Below, one piece after another: positions 1 to 12,218 of a DNA stretch of 64,000 nucleotides. Position 1 is the stretch's first letter; each line of letters opens with the position of its first letter. The notes below the pieces were generated by a model, which saw only the letters and a program-made list of their open reading frames with translations, was not told where the DNA came from and did not search any database. A program made the position numbers and the translations under genes. The DNA comes from Dermatophagoides farinae (lineage: Eukaryota > Arthropoda > Arachnida > Sarcoptiformes > Pyroglyphidae): NCBI RefSeq assembly GCF_024713945.1, contig NC_134678.1, positions 5,766,001 through 5,830,000 on the forward strand. Reading direction: 5' to 3'.

Positions 1-2507
1 ACCGACTGTTTATGATAATGGTTACTGGAAGATATACAGGTTGAAGCATTCGATCATCGACAGAACAGGACAGGATAGTAAAGTGAAAAAAAAAATCATA
101 CAAAAAATTATTAAAAATACGTATTAAAAAGAGAAACAAATATCATAGATAGATACTGTAATTCGAATGCTTCAAGAAGATTCATCGGATTCACATTCAG
201 TCTGTGTCACTGTGTATGGTTGAAAACAACAAGAGGGAGTGCGAGTGTTTGCTTCAAAAAAAAAAAATATTTTTTTTTACCATCAATGATCATCATATGA
301 GGATCATTCGACAAATTGAAAAAAAAGAGAGAAAGAGAGGCGCTTTCGATCATTCATAGATCAATTCTTCAATCATGCTGTAATAATACTGACGTGAATA
401 TTTGAATCAAGAAGAAAATTTTATTAGTTGATGATCATCTCAATCGTAGTAGATTGCTGCTGATATATTGGTTTATCCAAATCTAAATCCATTCTAAACA
501 AAATATATTTCTTATGATGATTGAAACAAAACAACAAAATTCTATTAAAAATTTAATCTTTCTTCACATAATACAATTTTAATGTCCATGTTCACACCCA
601 CGACTAACATCGCCACCACCACCATCATCATCATCATCATCATCATCACATACATTCAACAATGTCATTTGCACTAAGATGTTCTTGCTGTTCGAATTCA
701 TCGAATGAATGACTAGAAGATCGGCAACAATTTGACGATTGAAACGAAGATCATCTCATCCTAATCGAAGGAACATTTTTTTTTTTTTTTTTTTTGAATA
801 AAAATTGTTGAATGTGTGTTTGTGACACAAAACTTTTACGAATCAATGATAAGATTCAATGGTGCTTCTTCCTTTAAAGATATTTTTTTTTCTTCATTTC
901 AGTTCATTCATTTTGATCATAGTATAGTGTCGTAGTAGTGTTGTTGCCGCCACCATCTTCTCCATTACAGTCGTAATCTTAATGAATTTTTTATTTATTT
1001 TTAGCGATCGATTTGAAAAAAAACGTAACTTAATGGAATAAAGAAGAAGAAAAAAGATTTTTCATTTGCGCCATTCTCAAATTGTTGTTGATTATAACAC
1101 ATTTAATATTAACTACGCTTGTTAATGTTGTCGATGTTGATTATGATGATGATGATGATGATCCAAACGTGAAACGTCGAACATTTTGTTTCTTTTCAAT
1201 ATTTCAATAAATAAACGAATAATAAATTCATCATCATCATCGTCGACGTTTTGTGTATCGAATTTTTTCACCCGTTTATTTTGCGGAAATATCAACGCCC
1301 ATCAACAATTACCATTAATGTCATTTCCATCATCATCATCATCATCATCACCATCATTGTTACCATTATCATCAACATAAAACACATCATCGTGATCATC
1401 ATCTCAATCACAGTATTTTTGTTATTTCTTTTTTTTTTGTATTTTGATTGTTGATATTTATCATCATCATCATCATCATAAATAATAATAACCATCACCG
1501 TCGATATATAAAATTTCATCATAAATCTTCACTTTGAAATTCTCAGTCCCTCCCAAATTCCAGTTTCCTGTGTATGTCTATTCTGTCTTTCAACGCACTC
1601 AAAAAGATACAAACAACCAAAAAAAAAACAAAGTTTGATGTGATTATTCATAAGAAAAATACTCTCCCTATCCATTCCTGCAATAGAATATACTATGGTA
1701 CAACACAAACAAAAAAAACCGAATCATATTGAATTGAAACGAACCGAACCAAACTATAATAGAAGAAAAAAAATCATACGAAAAAAATGAATGAATGAAC
1801 CACAACGCCCACAAACATTAATTCAATAATATTCGCTCAATGGATTTTTTTTATATGAATGAATTCACTTGTTCAGCATTATCATTATCATCATCATCAT
1901 CATCATAATCATTATTATCGATTCAAATGATTCATTTTTCTTAATCATCATTCCAAAATAATCATTGTTGTCATCGGTTGTCTAAATGAATCATTTTTAT
2001 TTGTTTTTGTTCTTTCACCCTAAACATTTATTTGTTCATTTGATTGATTGATTAAAATATTCGAATGTTTGCTTGACCTCTCAACCAAAAAAAAAAAAAA
2101 AAAAAATATAATAATAACAAAAAGAAAAAAAAAATAGTGGACAGAAATTAAAAATAAATTAAGCCCTAAAATCTGAAAAAATTGACAAACAAACGAAAAA
2201 AAACAAAATAAAAGAAACATAGTGACATAGTGACCATCAAATAGAATTATCATCATTATCCGTGAATAAATGGTGACAAACACAATTCGTAACACCATTG
2301 GTGCCTATTCATATATTGTTAAGTTTAATTCGGATTTTGTTTTTTTTGTGTGTCAGTCAAATTCTTTCAAACAATAATCCTTTCATAGGAATTTGAACAA
2401 AAAAACAAACAAACAAACAAACATTTCAACAACCAATCAACCGAATTTGAAGAATTTGTTTTCAACTAATTCTCTATATTTTATAAAATAATTAATACAA
2501 AAAAAAC
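1..2507. other. Noncoding upstream region rich in ATC/CAT triplets
   Basis: I see no gene here on either strand. The stretch holds A/T runs and repeated ATC/CAT (GAT/ATG) triplet blocks near 613-649, 1143-1162, 1328-1357, 1460-1480 and 1877-1907. The few open frames are translations of these triplets (runs of Ser, Ile or Met) and are not credible proteins. The last few hundred bases before 2508 probably carry the promoter and 5' UTR of the globin gene, which is inference only. Confidence 0.6.
613..649. repeat. (CAC/CAT)n microsatellite
   Basis: A pure run of CAC then ATC triplets. It is the longest of several ATC-type triplet tracts in the first 2 kb; others lie at 1328-1357 and 1877-1907. 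It is noncoding. Confidence 0.85.
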
Positions 2508-3872
2508 ATGGGTTGTCCATTAAGCAAAAGTGGTGATGATTCGGATTCAAGGCGAAATAAAAATGCGCCCGATCCATTTAAAACAGAGGAAAATATTGGC
2601 AACAAAACTATTGATCCAAGACTACCATTGACTGTGAAACAAAAATTCAATTTATCCAAATCATGGAAAGGCATCTCCAGAGAGATGGAAATGACAGGCG
2701 TATTGATGTTTGTCAAGTAAGTAAATAATTTCTATAATAGCCCACATATGTGTGTGTGTGTGTGAAATAAAATAAAAAAATAAAATTTACAAATGATCTA
2801 ATCTCTAATCAAATCGAACCATATCAATCAATTTCTCTCTTTTTTTTGTTTCCTGTCCATTTCCGGTTTTTTTCAATGCTAAAACAATAAAGACTGTTCG
2901 AAGAAACGCCAGATATATTGAATTTATTCACAAAATTTCAAGAACTCAAAACTAAAGATAGCCAAATGAAAAGCATGGAATTAGCAGAACATGCAACAAA
3001 AGTGATGGCCAATCTAGATGAAATGATCAATGGTCTGGATGATATGGATTATTTTTTTCATCATCTTCATAATTTGGGAAAATTCCATCGAAAGATTCCA
3101 GGATTTCAGAAAGAGAATTTTTTGGTGAGTCTCCCAATTTTTATTGATTTTTTCTTTTTTTTTTATTCAAAGTGTGATACAATGGAACCAAAAGAATTTG
3201 TTTTGTTCGGTGTTTAATGTTTTCAATTTTCAATATTCGATCAACAGTATATCGCAGCAACAATAGATTCTGTTTATTATTTCGTTTTTAAGCACCATTA
3301 TTTTTACTTTTCTATAATATGACGTCAGACATATGTTGATCAATTCATTATAATAAAAATAGTGATCCATTTGTGTTAATGATTCAAGATCGATTTTGGA
3401 ACGATGATCCATTTTTCAAAGAAAAAAAATGAAGAAGAAATTCAAGCGGAAATTCGAATTTCAATTTCCGCAGTAATTGTCCTTTTCTTACTGCAATATA
3501 GACTTGTTTATGTAGCTACCAAATAGGCTGTAATTTAGACCAATCGATTTATCAGAGCGAAATAAAGATTTAATTTGCTCGAAATTCGATCCAATCAATC
3601 AATAATCGATAAATGTTACCAACACCATTTGTTTGGGAAAACATACTAATTTATATTGTTTCTGTCGTTGTTTTTTTTTTCGTTTCCCAATCCGATTTCG
3701 ATTTTTTTTTATCCAAATTTCATTTATACAGAAACTAGAGAAGCCATTCATCGAAGCGGTGAAGGAAGTACTACAAGAACGTTATACAGACAATATGGCT
3801 AACATTTATAATATAATCATCAAATTAATATTGCAAACAGTTGCCGAAGGTTTCGAAAAAGATTTTGATTAA
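2508..3872 (+). CDS. N-acylated (globin X-like) globin
   Basis: Heme-binding globin of about 193 residues in three exons: 2508-2716, 2893-3124 and 3732-3872. Introns are GTAAGT..AAAG and GTGAGT..ACAG, and phases join cleanly. A globin fold is indicated by a conserved Trp near residue 53, Phe residues around 82-85 (CD corner), a likely distal His at about 103 (LAEHATKVM, helix E) and a likely proximal His at about 135 (LGKFH, helix F). The start MGCPLSKS is a textbook N-myristoylation (Gly2) plus palmitoylation (Cys3) signal, known from the globin X branch of animal globins, so membrane attachment is expected rather than oxygen transport. An N-terminal extension of about 40 residues precedes helix A. 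It faces the uS7m gene tail to tail. The family is near certain; the subfamily is inferred from the acylation motif. Confidence 0.85.
2749..2764. repeat. (TG)n microsatellite in globin intron 1
   Basis: Short TG dinucleotide run just inside the first globin intron. Similar noncoding (TG/CA)n runs occur at 11898-11918, 16604-16622 and 51126-51142. Confidence 0.8.
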
Positions 3873-4360
3873 ACATGATTCTAAAACCTTTTTCCCTCAT
3901 CTAATTCCAATCATCATGAACCTAAAAATAAAAGAAAAAAAACATTTGCCAAAATCCAGATTTTCCTTTGGGTGGGGTGATTGAAATCACAGAAACACAA
4001 GTCAAAAAACAAATCAATGCAATTCAATCCATCCATCTATCCATTACCAATCAACACATTATAAATGAATCAACCAATCTCCGAACGGATCAAGAATCGG
4101 AAAATGAAGTGAAAAAAATCTCGTGAAATTATGGCATTGAACGTATTTTAACATCAATGTGTCGGTTTTTTTTGTACATAAAAAAATTCTTATTTCTTAA
4201 TTATTATTCTTATTATACTGTATTCTCTATGATTATTGATGATAATTGACAATAAAAATGTTTGTATAGAGTTTACATACGCACATACAAACAAACAAAC
4301 AAACAAACAAATGTATTCAAAATTAATAATCGTTACAAAACAATTTATTTTTTCTGATGA
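3873..4360. other. Convergent 3' region between globin and uS7m genes
   Basis: No gene seen. AT-rich 3' UTR sequence of two converging genes. AATAAAA-type polyadenylation signals for the plus-strand globin lie near 3925 and 4250, and there is a short CAAA tetranucleotide run near 4288-4312. Confidence 0.6.
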
Positions 4361-5044
4361 TCAACCCCATCGATAATGGGCATATGCTTTATTGCTCTCA
4401 CATTGTCGATGCATATCTTGTTTTTTCTTGACCACTTTGCCTTGGTTATAAAAACAATCAATTAGCTCTCGAGCCATAATTTCTGGAAAAAATTGTTTCC
4501 GCGGTTTTGGCCTTTCGACAATCGTTTGGAATAGCCATCGCATGGCCAATTGTTCCGATTCTCTTTCACTAATGGGAAATGGTACTTGATAAGTGGCTCC
4601 ACCACGTTTGACAGGTCTAGTAATCATTAATGGCATACAATTGGCTATGGCTCCATGAAAAATGACTAATGGATCACAAACGACTTCTTTTGATTGATCA
4701 TCATCATCGCATCCATCATTATGGTTTCCGGAATTCAATTTTGTCAATTGAATTCGTTTAATAATCATAAATGTTTCACGCATTAACTCACGCATTAATA
4801 CACGTTGACCTTTTCTAGTACCTCTAGTGATGAATTTAGTTAGGGTTTCATCATAAAACACTGAACATGGATAGCCTGGCCGAGCTGCTGGAATATCACG
4901 GTCACGAAGGTTCGAACATTCATCGAGGTTCATTCTTGATGCTGGAATCAATGGTTGGATGACCAATTGAGATTTTTTAACTGCCAAACTAGAGGCTTTT
5001 GAATTTCGAGCCACAGCGAAACGGATGATGTTTAAGAAGACCAT
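4361..5044 (-). CDS. MRPS7: Mitochondrial small ribosomal subunit protein uS7m
   Basis: Single-exon gene for a 227-residue member of the bacterial S7/uS7 family. This protein binds 12S rRNA in the head of the mitochondrial 28S subunit. The first 30 or so residues are basic and Ser/Ala-rich with no acidic residue, fitting a mitochondrial targeting peptide. The S7 core is visible as KFITRGTRKGQRV, then a helix with MRETF, followed by CDPLVIFHGAIANCMP and RGGATYQVPFPI, the classic S7 signature region. The C terminus contains KAYAHYRWG, typical of S7 tails. A short acidic insertion (GCDDDDQ) sits between helices. Length is close to the human protein (about 240). It is divergently paired with SRP14 across a 238-base gap. 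Confidence 0.93.
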   Translation of the reverse strand: MVFLNIIRFAVARNSKASSLAVKKSQLVIQPLIPASRMNLDECSNLRDRDIPAARPGYPCSVFYDETLTKFITRGTRKGQRVLMRELMRETFMIIKRIQLTKLNSGNHNDGCDDDDQSKEVVCDPLVIFHGAIANCMPLMITRPVKRGGATYQVPFPISERESEQLAMRWLFQTIVERPKPRKQFFPEIMARELIDCFYNQGKVVKKKQDMHRQCESNKAYAHYRWG

Positions 5045-5282
5045 GATGGTTCTAGAATTTCATAACTTTTTCAAATCGAAAACAATTTTCGAAAGATATT
5101 TTCAGCATGGCACAGCTGTTTTTCGTGAAAAGCATGTATTCTTCATTCTAGTTAGCGCCATCTAATTGAAAATTTTGAATTAAATTGCCACATGAGCCAC
5201 GACATCCGTATAACAATCAACATTGTTAATTTTCAATTTTTTTTCCTTCAAATTCTCTCTTGGTCATTCGATTAATGATAAG
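5045..5282. promoter_or_regulatory. Shared promoter region of uS7m and SRP14
   Basis: The start codons of two head-to-head housekeeping genes are 238 bases apart, so both promoters and 5' UTRs must lie here. No TATA box or other motif stands out. Bidirectional activity is inferred from layout only. Confidence 0.5.
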
Positions 5283-5692
5283 ATGCTTTTGACAAACAGT
5301 GAAACGGTAAGAGACCTGAAAAATATACAATTTTCTAATTACCATTTTCAATTCAGTTTCTAAGCGAAATGAGCAAACTCTTCTATACGAATCAAACGAA
5401 TGGTGGTTCAATTTATATCACCATGAAACGTATAGATAATTCCAAAAAGCCAACACCACGAGCAGAAAAATTGAAAAAGAAAACGCAAGATAAATCTGTA
5501 ACTGAACAACGAAAAGAATATAAGTGCCTGATTCGTGTGCATGATAACAAACGTAAAATCAGTACCATCGTTTCGGCAAAAGATGTAAATAAATTTCAAC
5601 AAGCATATTCAAATCTTTTGAAAGGAAATCTTTATGGACTGAAAAAGAAAGATAAAAAGAAAGCGATGAAAAAATCCAAAGCAACACAATGA
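5283..5692 (+). CDS. SRP14: Signal recognition particle 14 kDa subunit
   Basis: SRP14 pairs with SRP9 on the Alu domain of SRP RNA and supports elongation arrest during ER targeting. The gene has two coding exons. A tiny 24-base exon (5283-5306, eight codons, MLLTNSET) is joined through a 50-base intron (GTAAGA..TCAG) to 5357-5692, giving 119 residues. The joined start reads ..SETFLSEMSKLF, matching the human FLTELTRLF segment, so translation does not begin at the later Met at 5369. Conserved blocks are GGSIYITMKR, YKCLIRVHDNKRKISTIV and NKFQQAYSNLLKGN, followed by a lysine-rich RNA-binding tail. An AATAAA at about 5878 is a likely poly(A) signal. Confidence 0.93.
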
Positions 5693-5933
5693 TAGTGATG
5701 ATTGTGGTTTTTTCTTCAAATTTTTTTTTTAAATTCCAGATTTCCGACATAATTTTAATCGATGTAAAGAATTGTTTTTGCGTGCCCAATTTATATATTA
5801 TTAATAATGATTTTTCTGTTCAAATCATTTTCATATCATACAAATGTTCATTGCAATTTTCACATTTTTTTTTGAATGAATAAATACTTTGTTGGTGAAA
5901 AAATTGTATATACAGAAAAAGTTTAGAAATACT

Positions 5934-7795
5934 TCACGGTTCTTTTGTGTAATATACACGATAATATAGTGTTTTTGAACGCCAAAGTGAATATGAATTA
6001 TCAAATTTTAAAAGATAGACGCCTTTACCAGGATAAACGTGATTGCCGGCAAAGACTTCTTCGTGTGAATCTCGTCGATAGATGGGAATGATTGCACTTA
6101 TTGGAGGATGATCAACACCAGGGCGACATGATGATGGACGTGAATTAAGAACACGGTTTGTTCCTTTTTCAATATCATGTCCGGTGGTTGAAGGCTCTAA
6201 ACAATAAATGATAATAAAATAAGATGAAAAAGAGAGGGTAAAAAATAAAAGACCATTCACCTTGTTCATCTTCTTCATCATCTTCACTTTCACTAAAATA
6301 AACTGAAACTTGACTATCAGGCGAAGAATTCCATTCAAAAAATAATCCAAAACCAATATCATAATTATCGGTGGCGAATTCCCAGAATATACAGCTTCCA
6401 TCATCATGTGTTGGAACACGAATCGTAGCAATCTCGCCATGACCAACTTTTATAATACCATGGCCACCTTCAGCTTGAACCGAATCCTTGAAAGCGACCA
6501 AATCTTTTCGAGTCCACATAGATGCATTGCTTACTTGCCGCGACAATATACTTTCATCATCATCATCAGATTCTTCATCTTCTTCAGCATCTTGATCTAT
6601 TTCATTCTGCATAGATGATGATGAATGTATCTCATCTATATTGTTATCACCGTTAGAAGATAATTTGCCAATATTATCGGCAACATTTGTTCCAGTATTT
6701 TCACATTGTAAAAGATTTCCGTTATTGACATCGGATGTATCGACATTGCATGATGGTAAATAATGGTTATTATTCGATTGTCCTTGCTGATCCATCGTCA
6801 TTTGTTCTATATATTGTTGAAAATGTTGTTCTTGTAATTGTTTCACTAGCTGTTCTTGTAATTCAATACTGTCTGGGTATTGTTGCTGTGCGTATGTGGT
6901 AAATTGATTTATAGTTTGACGATTAAGCAATTCTTTAATCACAAGTCTATAAGTAGAAAAAAAATCGAAATGAATCAAGTTTAATTAATTTGAATAATTA
7001 TTCTTTTTATACTTTTGTTTTTCATTTTGTTGTTGTTTTTCCACCTCTTTGGCTCGAGCTTCTTCTTCAGCTCGACATTTTTCTAGCTCTTCCAGTTTCC
7101 TGAGTTTCAGTTCTTCCAATTCTTTTTGTTTCCGTTCTTTCTCTTCCATATCACACCTAACAGCTATCAAATATGATCGAAAAAATGGACATAACTTGTC
7201 CAATAGTTCGAAAAATTGTTGTCGAGCTTCATTTGCCGGCATTGTATTCAAAGAAATCCAAGCATTTCTATTTTCAATCAATCAGCAATTAAAAATAAAT
7301 AAAGAATACTAGACAAACCTTCTATCATGACCGACAAAATCTAACGCTCCTAATGGTATGGCCTTTTCTTGATTAAATTTTCCATGTTTTTCCTGAAGTG
7401 TCAACGCTACCAGCATATTACGTTGATCATATGACGGATGAAAAGCTTTACCTTCGTTTTCTATTAAATAACAAAATAAAAAAATACGGAAATGTAATAA
7501 ATCATAAAGAAAAAATCGTCTTACCTTTGAAAAAGTTTAACGATATTTTATAAAGATCTTTTTCATCATAAGGCCATTCAATCGTTATGTTTTTATTGTC
7601 AACAACTTTTTGATCAGATAGTGATGATGACGATAATGATGTCGTTTTAGATGAATCCATAAAGCAATCGTTTTTATTATCAATATTGCCATTTGTCATC
7701 ATCTTTGAACTGTTTGTTTGATTATCGTTTTTTGTGCCATGATCATCATTATCATTATTATTATTATTATTGTTGTTGATGTTCGAATTAACCAT
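5934..7795 (-). CDS. ACBD3: Golgi resident protein GCP60 / ACBD3 (acyl-CoA-binding and GOLD domains)
   Basis: Golgi scaffold that binds giantin through its GOLD domain and recruits PI4KB. There are five exons on the minus strand: 7525-7795, 7319-7460, 7013-7267, 6261-6946 and 5934-6196, with phases agreeing at each junction, giving about 538 residues (human 528). Order of parts: an Asn/Ser-rich N-terminal tail; an acyl-CoA-binding domain containing [23 protein letters not shown] and the NAWISL segment; a charged coiled coil ([25 protein letters not shown]); a Q-rich linker; an acidic stretch ([11 protein letters not shown]); and a C-terminal GOLD domain with [33 protein letters not shown], and the ending [19 protein letters not shown] followed by LYYRVYYT. 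An acidic EDDEEDE insert lies inside GOLD, as in the mammalian protein. Confidence 0.95.
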
Positions 7796-8523
7796 ATTGA
7801 AGAAGGAAAAATTTTTATCATAATAATTGAAAAATTAAATCTTTTGATGATCAAATGATTATTTCATTTCAACAAAAAATAAAAATAAAAGTTATTATTA
7901 TTCTTATCAACAAAAAAAAATGATGACGATGATCAAAGATGATGTAGTCGTACACAGGAGCAGGTGTATGCATGTAAAAACAAAAAAAAAATATATCACA
8001 AATCTGATACTGGCGCCTAATGGTGGAATAATAAGGAATTTTCATTTCTCAACAAAACATCTAAATTCATGGAATTTTTTTTTCCAAATCTTTTATTCAA
8101 TTCAACAATCAATTTGATGATCAGATTTAAAATTTTCATCGATTAAATTAATTAATTTTTTTTTGTTTGAAAACAAATTAAAATTACACAAACAGAGAAA
8201 AACAAAAAGTTTCAAATTTGAAAAGAAAAAAAAAACATTTTTTTTAGTTATCTGATTAATAGCATTTTCTTGTGTAGTGTGTTTCAGCAATAGAGTTGAT
8301 AATTTTTTTTCCATTTTCTACAATGAATATGAAGAATAGTGGGGAGCAAAGAATGTAGAAATAATCAAAATTTACAGAATAAATTAAAAAAAATGAAAAT
8401 GAAATAAAATAAAAATAATATATACAGAAATTTTATGCTGAAAAAACGAAAAAGAAATGAAAGTTTTGTCATTGTGTTGTATGCAGATCACTTTTTTGTT
8501 GCCTGTAAATCGATCAGCAGAAT
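7796..8523. other. Spacer between ACBD3 start and TMEM184B end
   Basis: No gene seen. It should contain the ACBD3 promoter and 5' UTR (upper side) and the TMEM184B 3' UTR. It has A/T runs; a 65-codon open frame at 7920-8117 looks like chance. Confidence 0.6.
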
Positions 8524-10248
<1,725 letters not shown>

Positions 10249-11577
10249 TCTTATATAATTCACACTATTTTCATTGGATTTATACAATCTATTATTATGT
10301 ATTGATGATGACGAGGGTGGATTTTCAAAGAAATTTAATTACAACAATATAGAAAAATTTTAATTAGAAAACACAATGACAATTTACCATAGCTACAATC
10401 AAATAATATAAACACTTATAACTTACAAATGATTGAAATTATTTGGTGGTAGTTATAATAGTATCTAGGCTGTTTGATTGACTAGAACATTTTTCGATAT
10501 TGAAAATTGTGCACCTTTAATTAGCGAAAATTTTGTTCTAATGATTTTATTCATACGAAATTAATTAGAAAAATGTTGGCCATATGTTAATCATTTATAT
10601 TTTATTATTATTATTAATGGTATCCGTTTTTTTTTCGTAGCAAATAAACGAATGAAACTCAATTTATCATTTTATCATATAAAGATGATATTGCTATGAT
10701 GATGATGATGAATGTAAAGAGAAAAAAATTTTCGTCTAGTTGTTTAGTTGTCGCTGTATATAGCGGCCCTGTATTGATCTTTGTTATTTGTAAAAAAAAA
10801 AGAAAAAAGAAAAAAAAGACTCAATTTATTGCGCACGCATTCAATGTTATGATGATGAGTGAAATTTTTTTTTTCAGCTGCAGCAAGTGGAATTATATTG
10901 TGATGATGATTACCATCGTAAGCATCATCACCATTTTCTTTATACTTTACACTATATCGACTTTTCCAGTTCTACCTAACCGACAAAGTATTTGAGATTT
11001 TTGTTTATTTTTTTTTTCTTCGATCGGCCCCAAATGTTTATCAAGTAATAGTTGTTGCTGTTGTTGTTGTTGTTGATTTTTTTTATTAAGAGATTATATT
11101 TTTGATTATTAAAAATACTAAATGAATGTAGTATATATTTATTAGCAATGACATTGCATCTAATCTTGAAATAATAATTTTTTTTTTTAATTTTCTTTTT
11201 TATATTCGTCCATCGACAACGATTGAATTGAATCATAAAATATTATTATTATTATTAAATATAAATACATTCACAACAACAAAAGCTACATGTATGTATA
11301 ACAGGATTATAATTATTCAACTCATTTATTTATAATTGTCCAACAAATGAAACACTATAGTGAAATTATTGGAAAAAAAACCTAATATTTCATCATCATT
11401 ATTATTTGTTCCGAAATTTTATTTGTTAATAAATTTCGGGCATTTAATGTTTTGCCCAATTTTTGAATCAATCATAACCACCTTTTGTGTCATCATTGTG
11501 CAAACAACGGCAATAACAATCATCCTCATTTCATTATTATCGCCATTAATTATCAAAACAAAAATAATCGGAACACA
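10249..11577. other. Divergent intergenic region TMEM184B / BLCAP
   Basis: No credible coding sequence. It should hold promoters and 5' UTRs of TMEM184B (minus) and BLCAP (plus). The open frames at 10696-10995 and 10976-11236 are Met/Lys/Asn homopolymer translations. An overlapping frame at 11360-11599 precedes BLCAP and is probably 5' UTR. Confidence 0.55.
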
Positions 11578-11814
11578 ATGTATTGTCTTCAATGGTTAAT
11601 CCCTGTTTTATTGATACCGAAACCAACAAATTCGTTTCATCTACAAAATCATATCATGTTCATCATTCTTTATATGATAAGCTGTCTATTAGAACGTAAA
11701 ACCTGTATGATCTGTTTATTATTGTTCGCCATAATGGCATTCATATTATGTTCGCCTACCATTGAAACATCATTGATGCAAATATTTAAAAATTTGGATT
11801 TACCAGCTACCTAA
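11578..11814 (+). CDS. BLCAP: Bladder cancer-associated protein homolog (BLCAP)
   Basis: Small conserved membrane protein, 78 residues in a single coding exon (the human coding sequence, 87 residues, is also in one exon). The N terminus MYCLQWLIPVLLIPKP is almost identical to human BLCAP, followed by the matching pattern of a second hydrophobic helix and the LLERKTCMICLLL segment (human LLERKPCTICALV). The C-terminal third is not conserved. Two hydrophobic segments (about residues 5-13 and 26-58) suggest membrane insertion. In mammals the protein is a growth suppressor of unclear mechanism whose first codons are A-to-I edited. An in-frame extension upstream to 11485 has no ATG and no similarity, so I start at 11578. 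Confidence 0.9.
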   Translation: MYCLQWLIPVLLIPKPTNSFHLQNHIMFIILYMISCLLERKTCMICLLLFAIMAFILCSPTIETSLMQIFKNLDLPAT

Positions 11815-12218
11815 TAAATCATAATTTTCGAAAATAATATTTCCTCTACATAATGTTCTCTCTTATTTATCATTCTTAATGTCAAGCCTCGTCCCAAACA
11901 CACACACACACACACACAAATTCATTCAACACCAGGAAGCAAATCTTTCCTTAACAATAAAAAATGATTGGAAAAATAACAGATTATCTAAAACACACAT
12001 TCCTTGGTTACGATTCGATATTTCTTCATGACGACAGAATTTACGCTGAAAGAAAAAAAGTACTGAATAATTAATAAATTGACATCAAAACAATGACCTT
12101 TTTTCAAAAAAAACTGTGATTATCATAATTACCGAAGAAAAAAAATAAACCTTTTTTTTAATAAAATTAAAATCAAAATTATTATTATTTCTGTTTTTAT
12201 TTAAAATAAAATACATTA
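11815..12218. other. Convergent 3' region BLCAP / eIF3i
   Basis: No gene seen. It has AT-rich 3' UTRs of two converging genes, a (CA)n run at 11898-11918, and AATAAA-like signals in both directions near 12157 and 12205. Confidence 0.6.
11898..11918. repeat. (CA)n microsatellite
   Basis: Ten CA units in the convergent 3' region between BLCAP and eIF3i. Noncoding. Confidence 0.85.

Noticed and set aside
1186-1522. Open frames rich in Ser, Ile or Met on both strands
   Set aside because: They are translations of ATC/CAT triplet runs with no non-repetitive core.
2020-2298. 92-codon hydrophobic frame on the minus strand
   Set aside because: Driven by poly(A/T) runs (many Phe); no family resemblance and lies in the globin upstream region.
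10696-11236. Met- and Lys-rich open frames in the TMEM184B/BLCAP spacer
   Set aside because: Low-complexity sequence; nothing conserved and no splice context.
11360-11599. 79-codon hydrophobic frame overlapping the BLCAP start in another frame
   Set aside because: BLCAP frame has clear homology; this one does not, and is better explained as 5' UTR.
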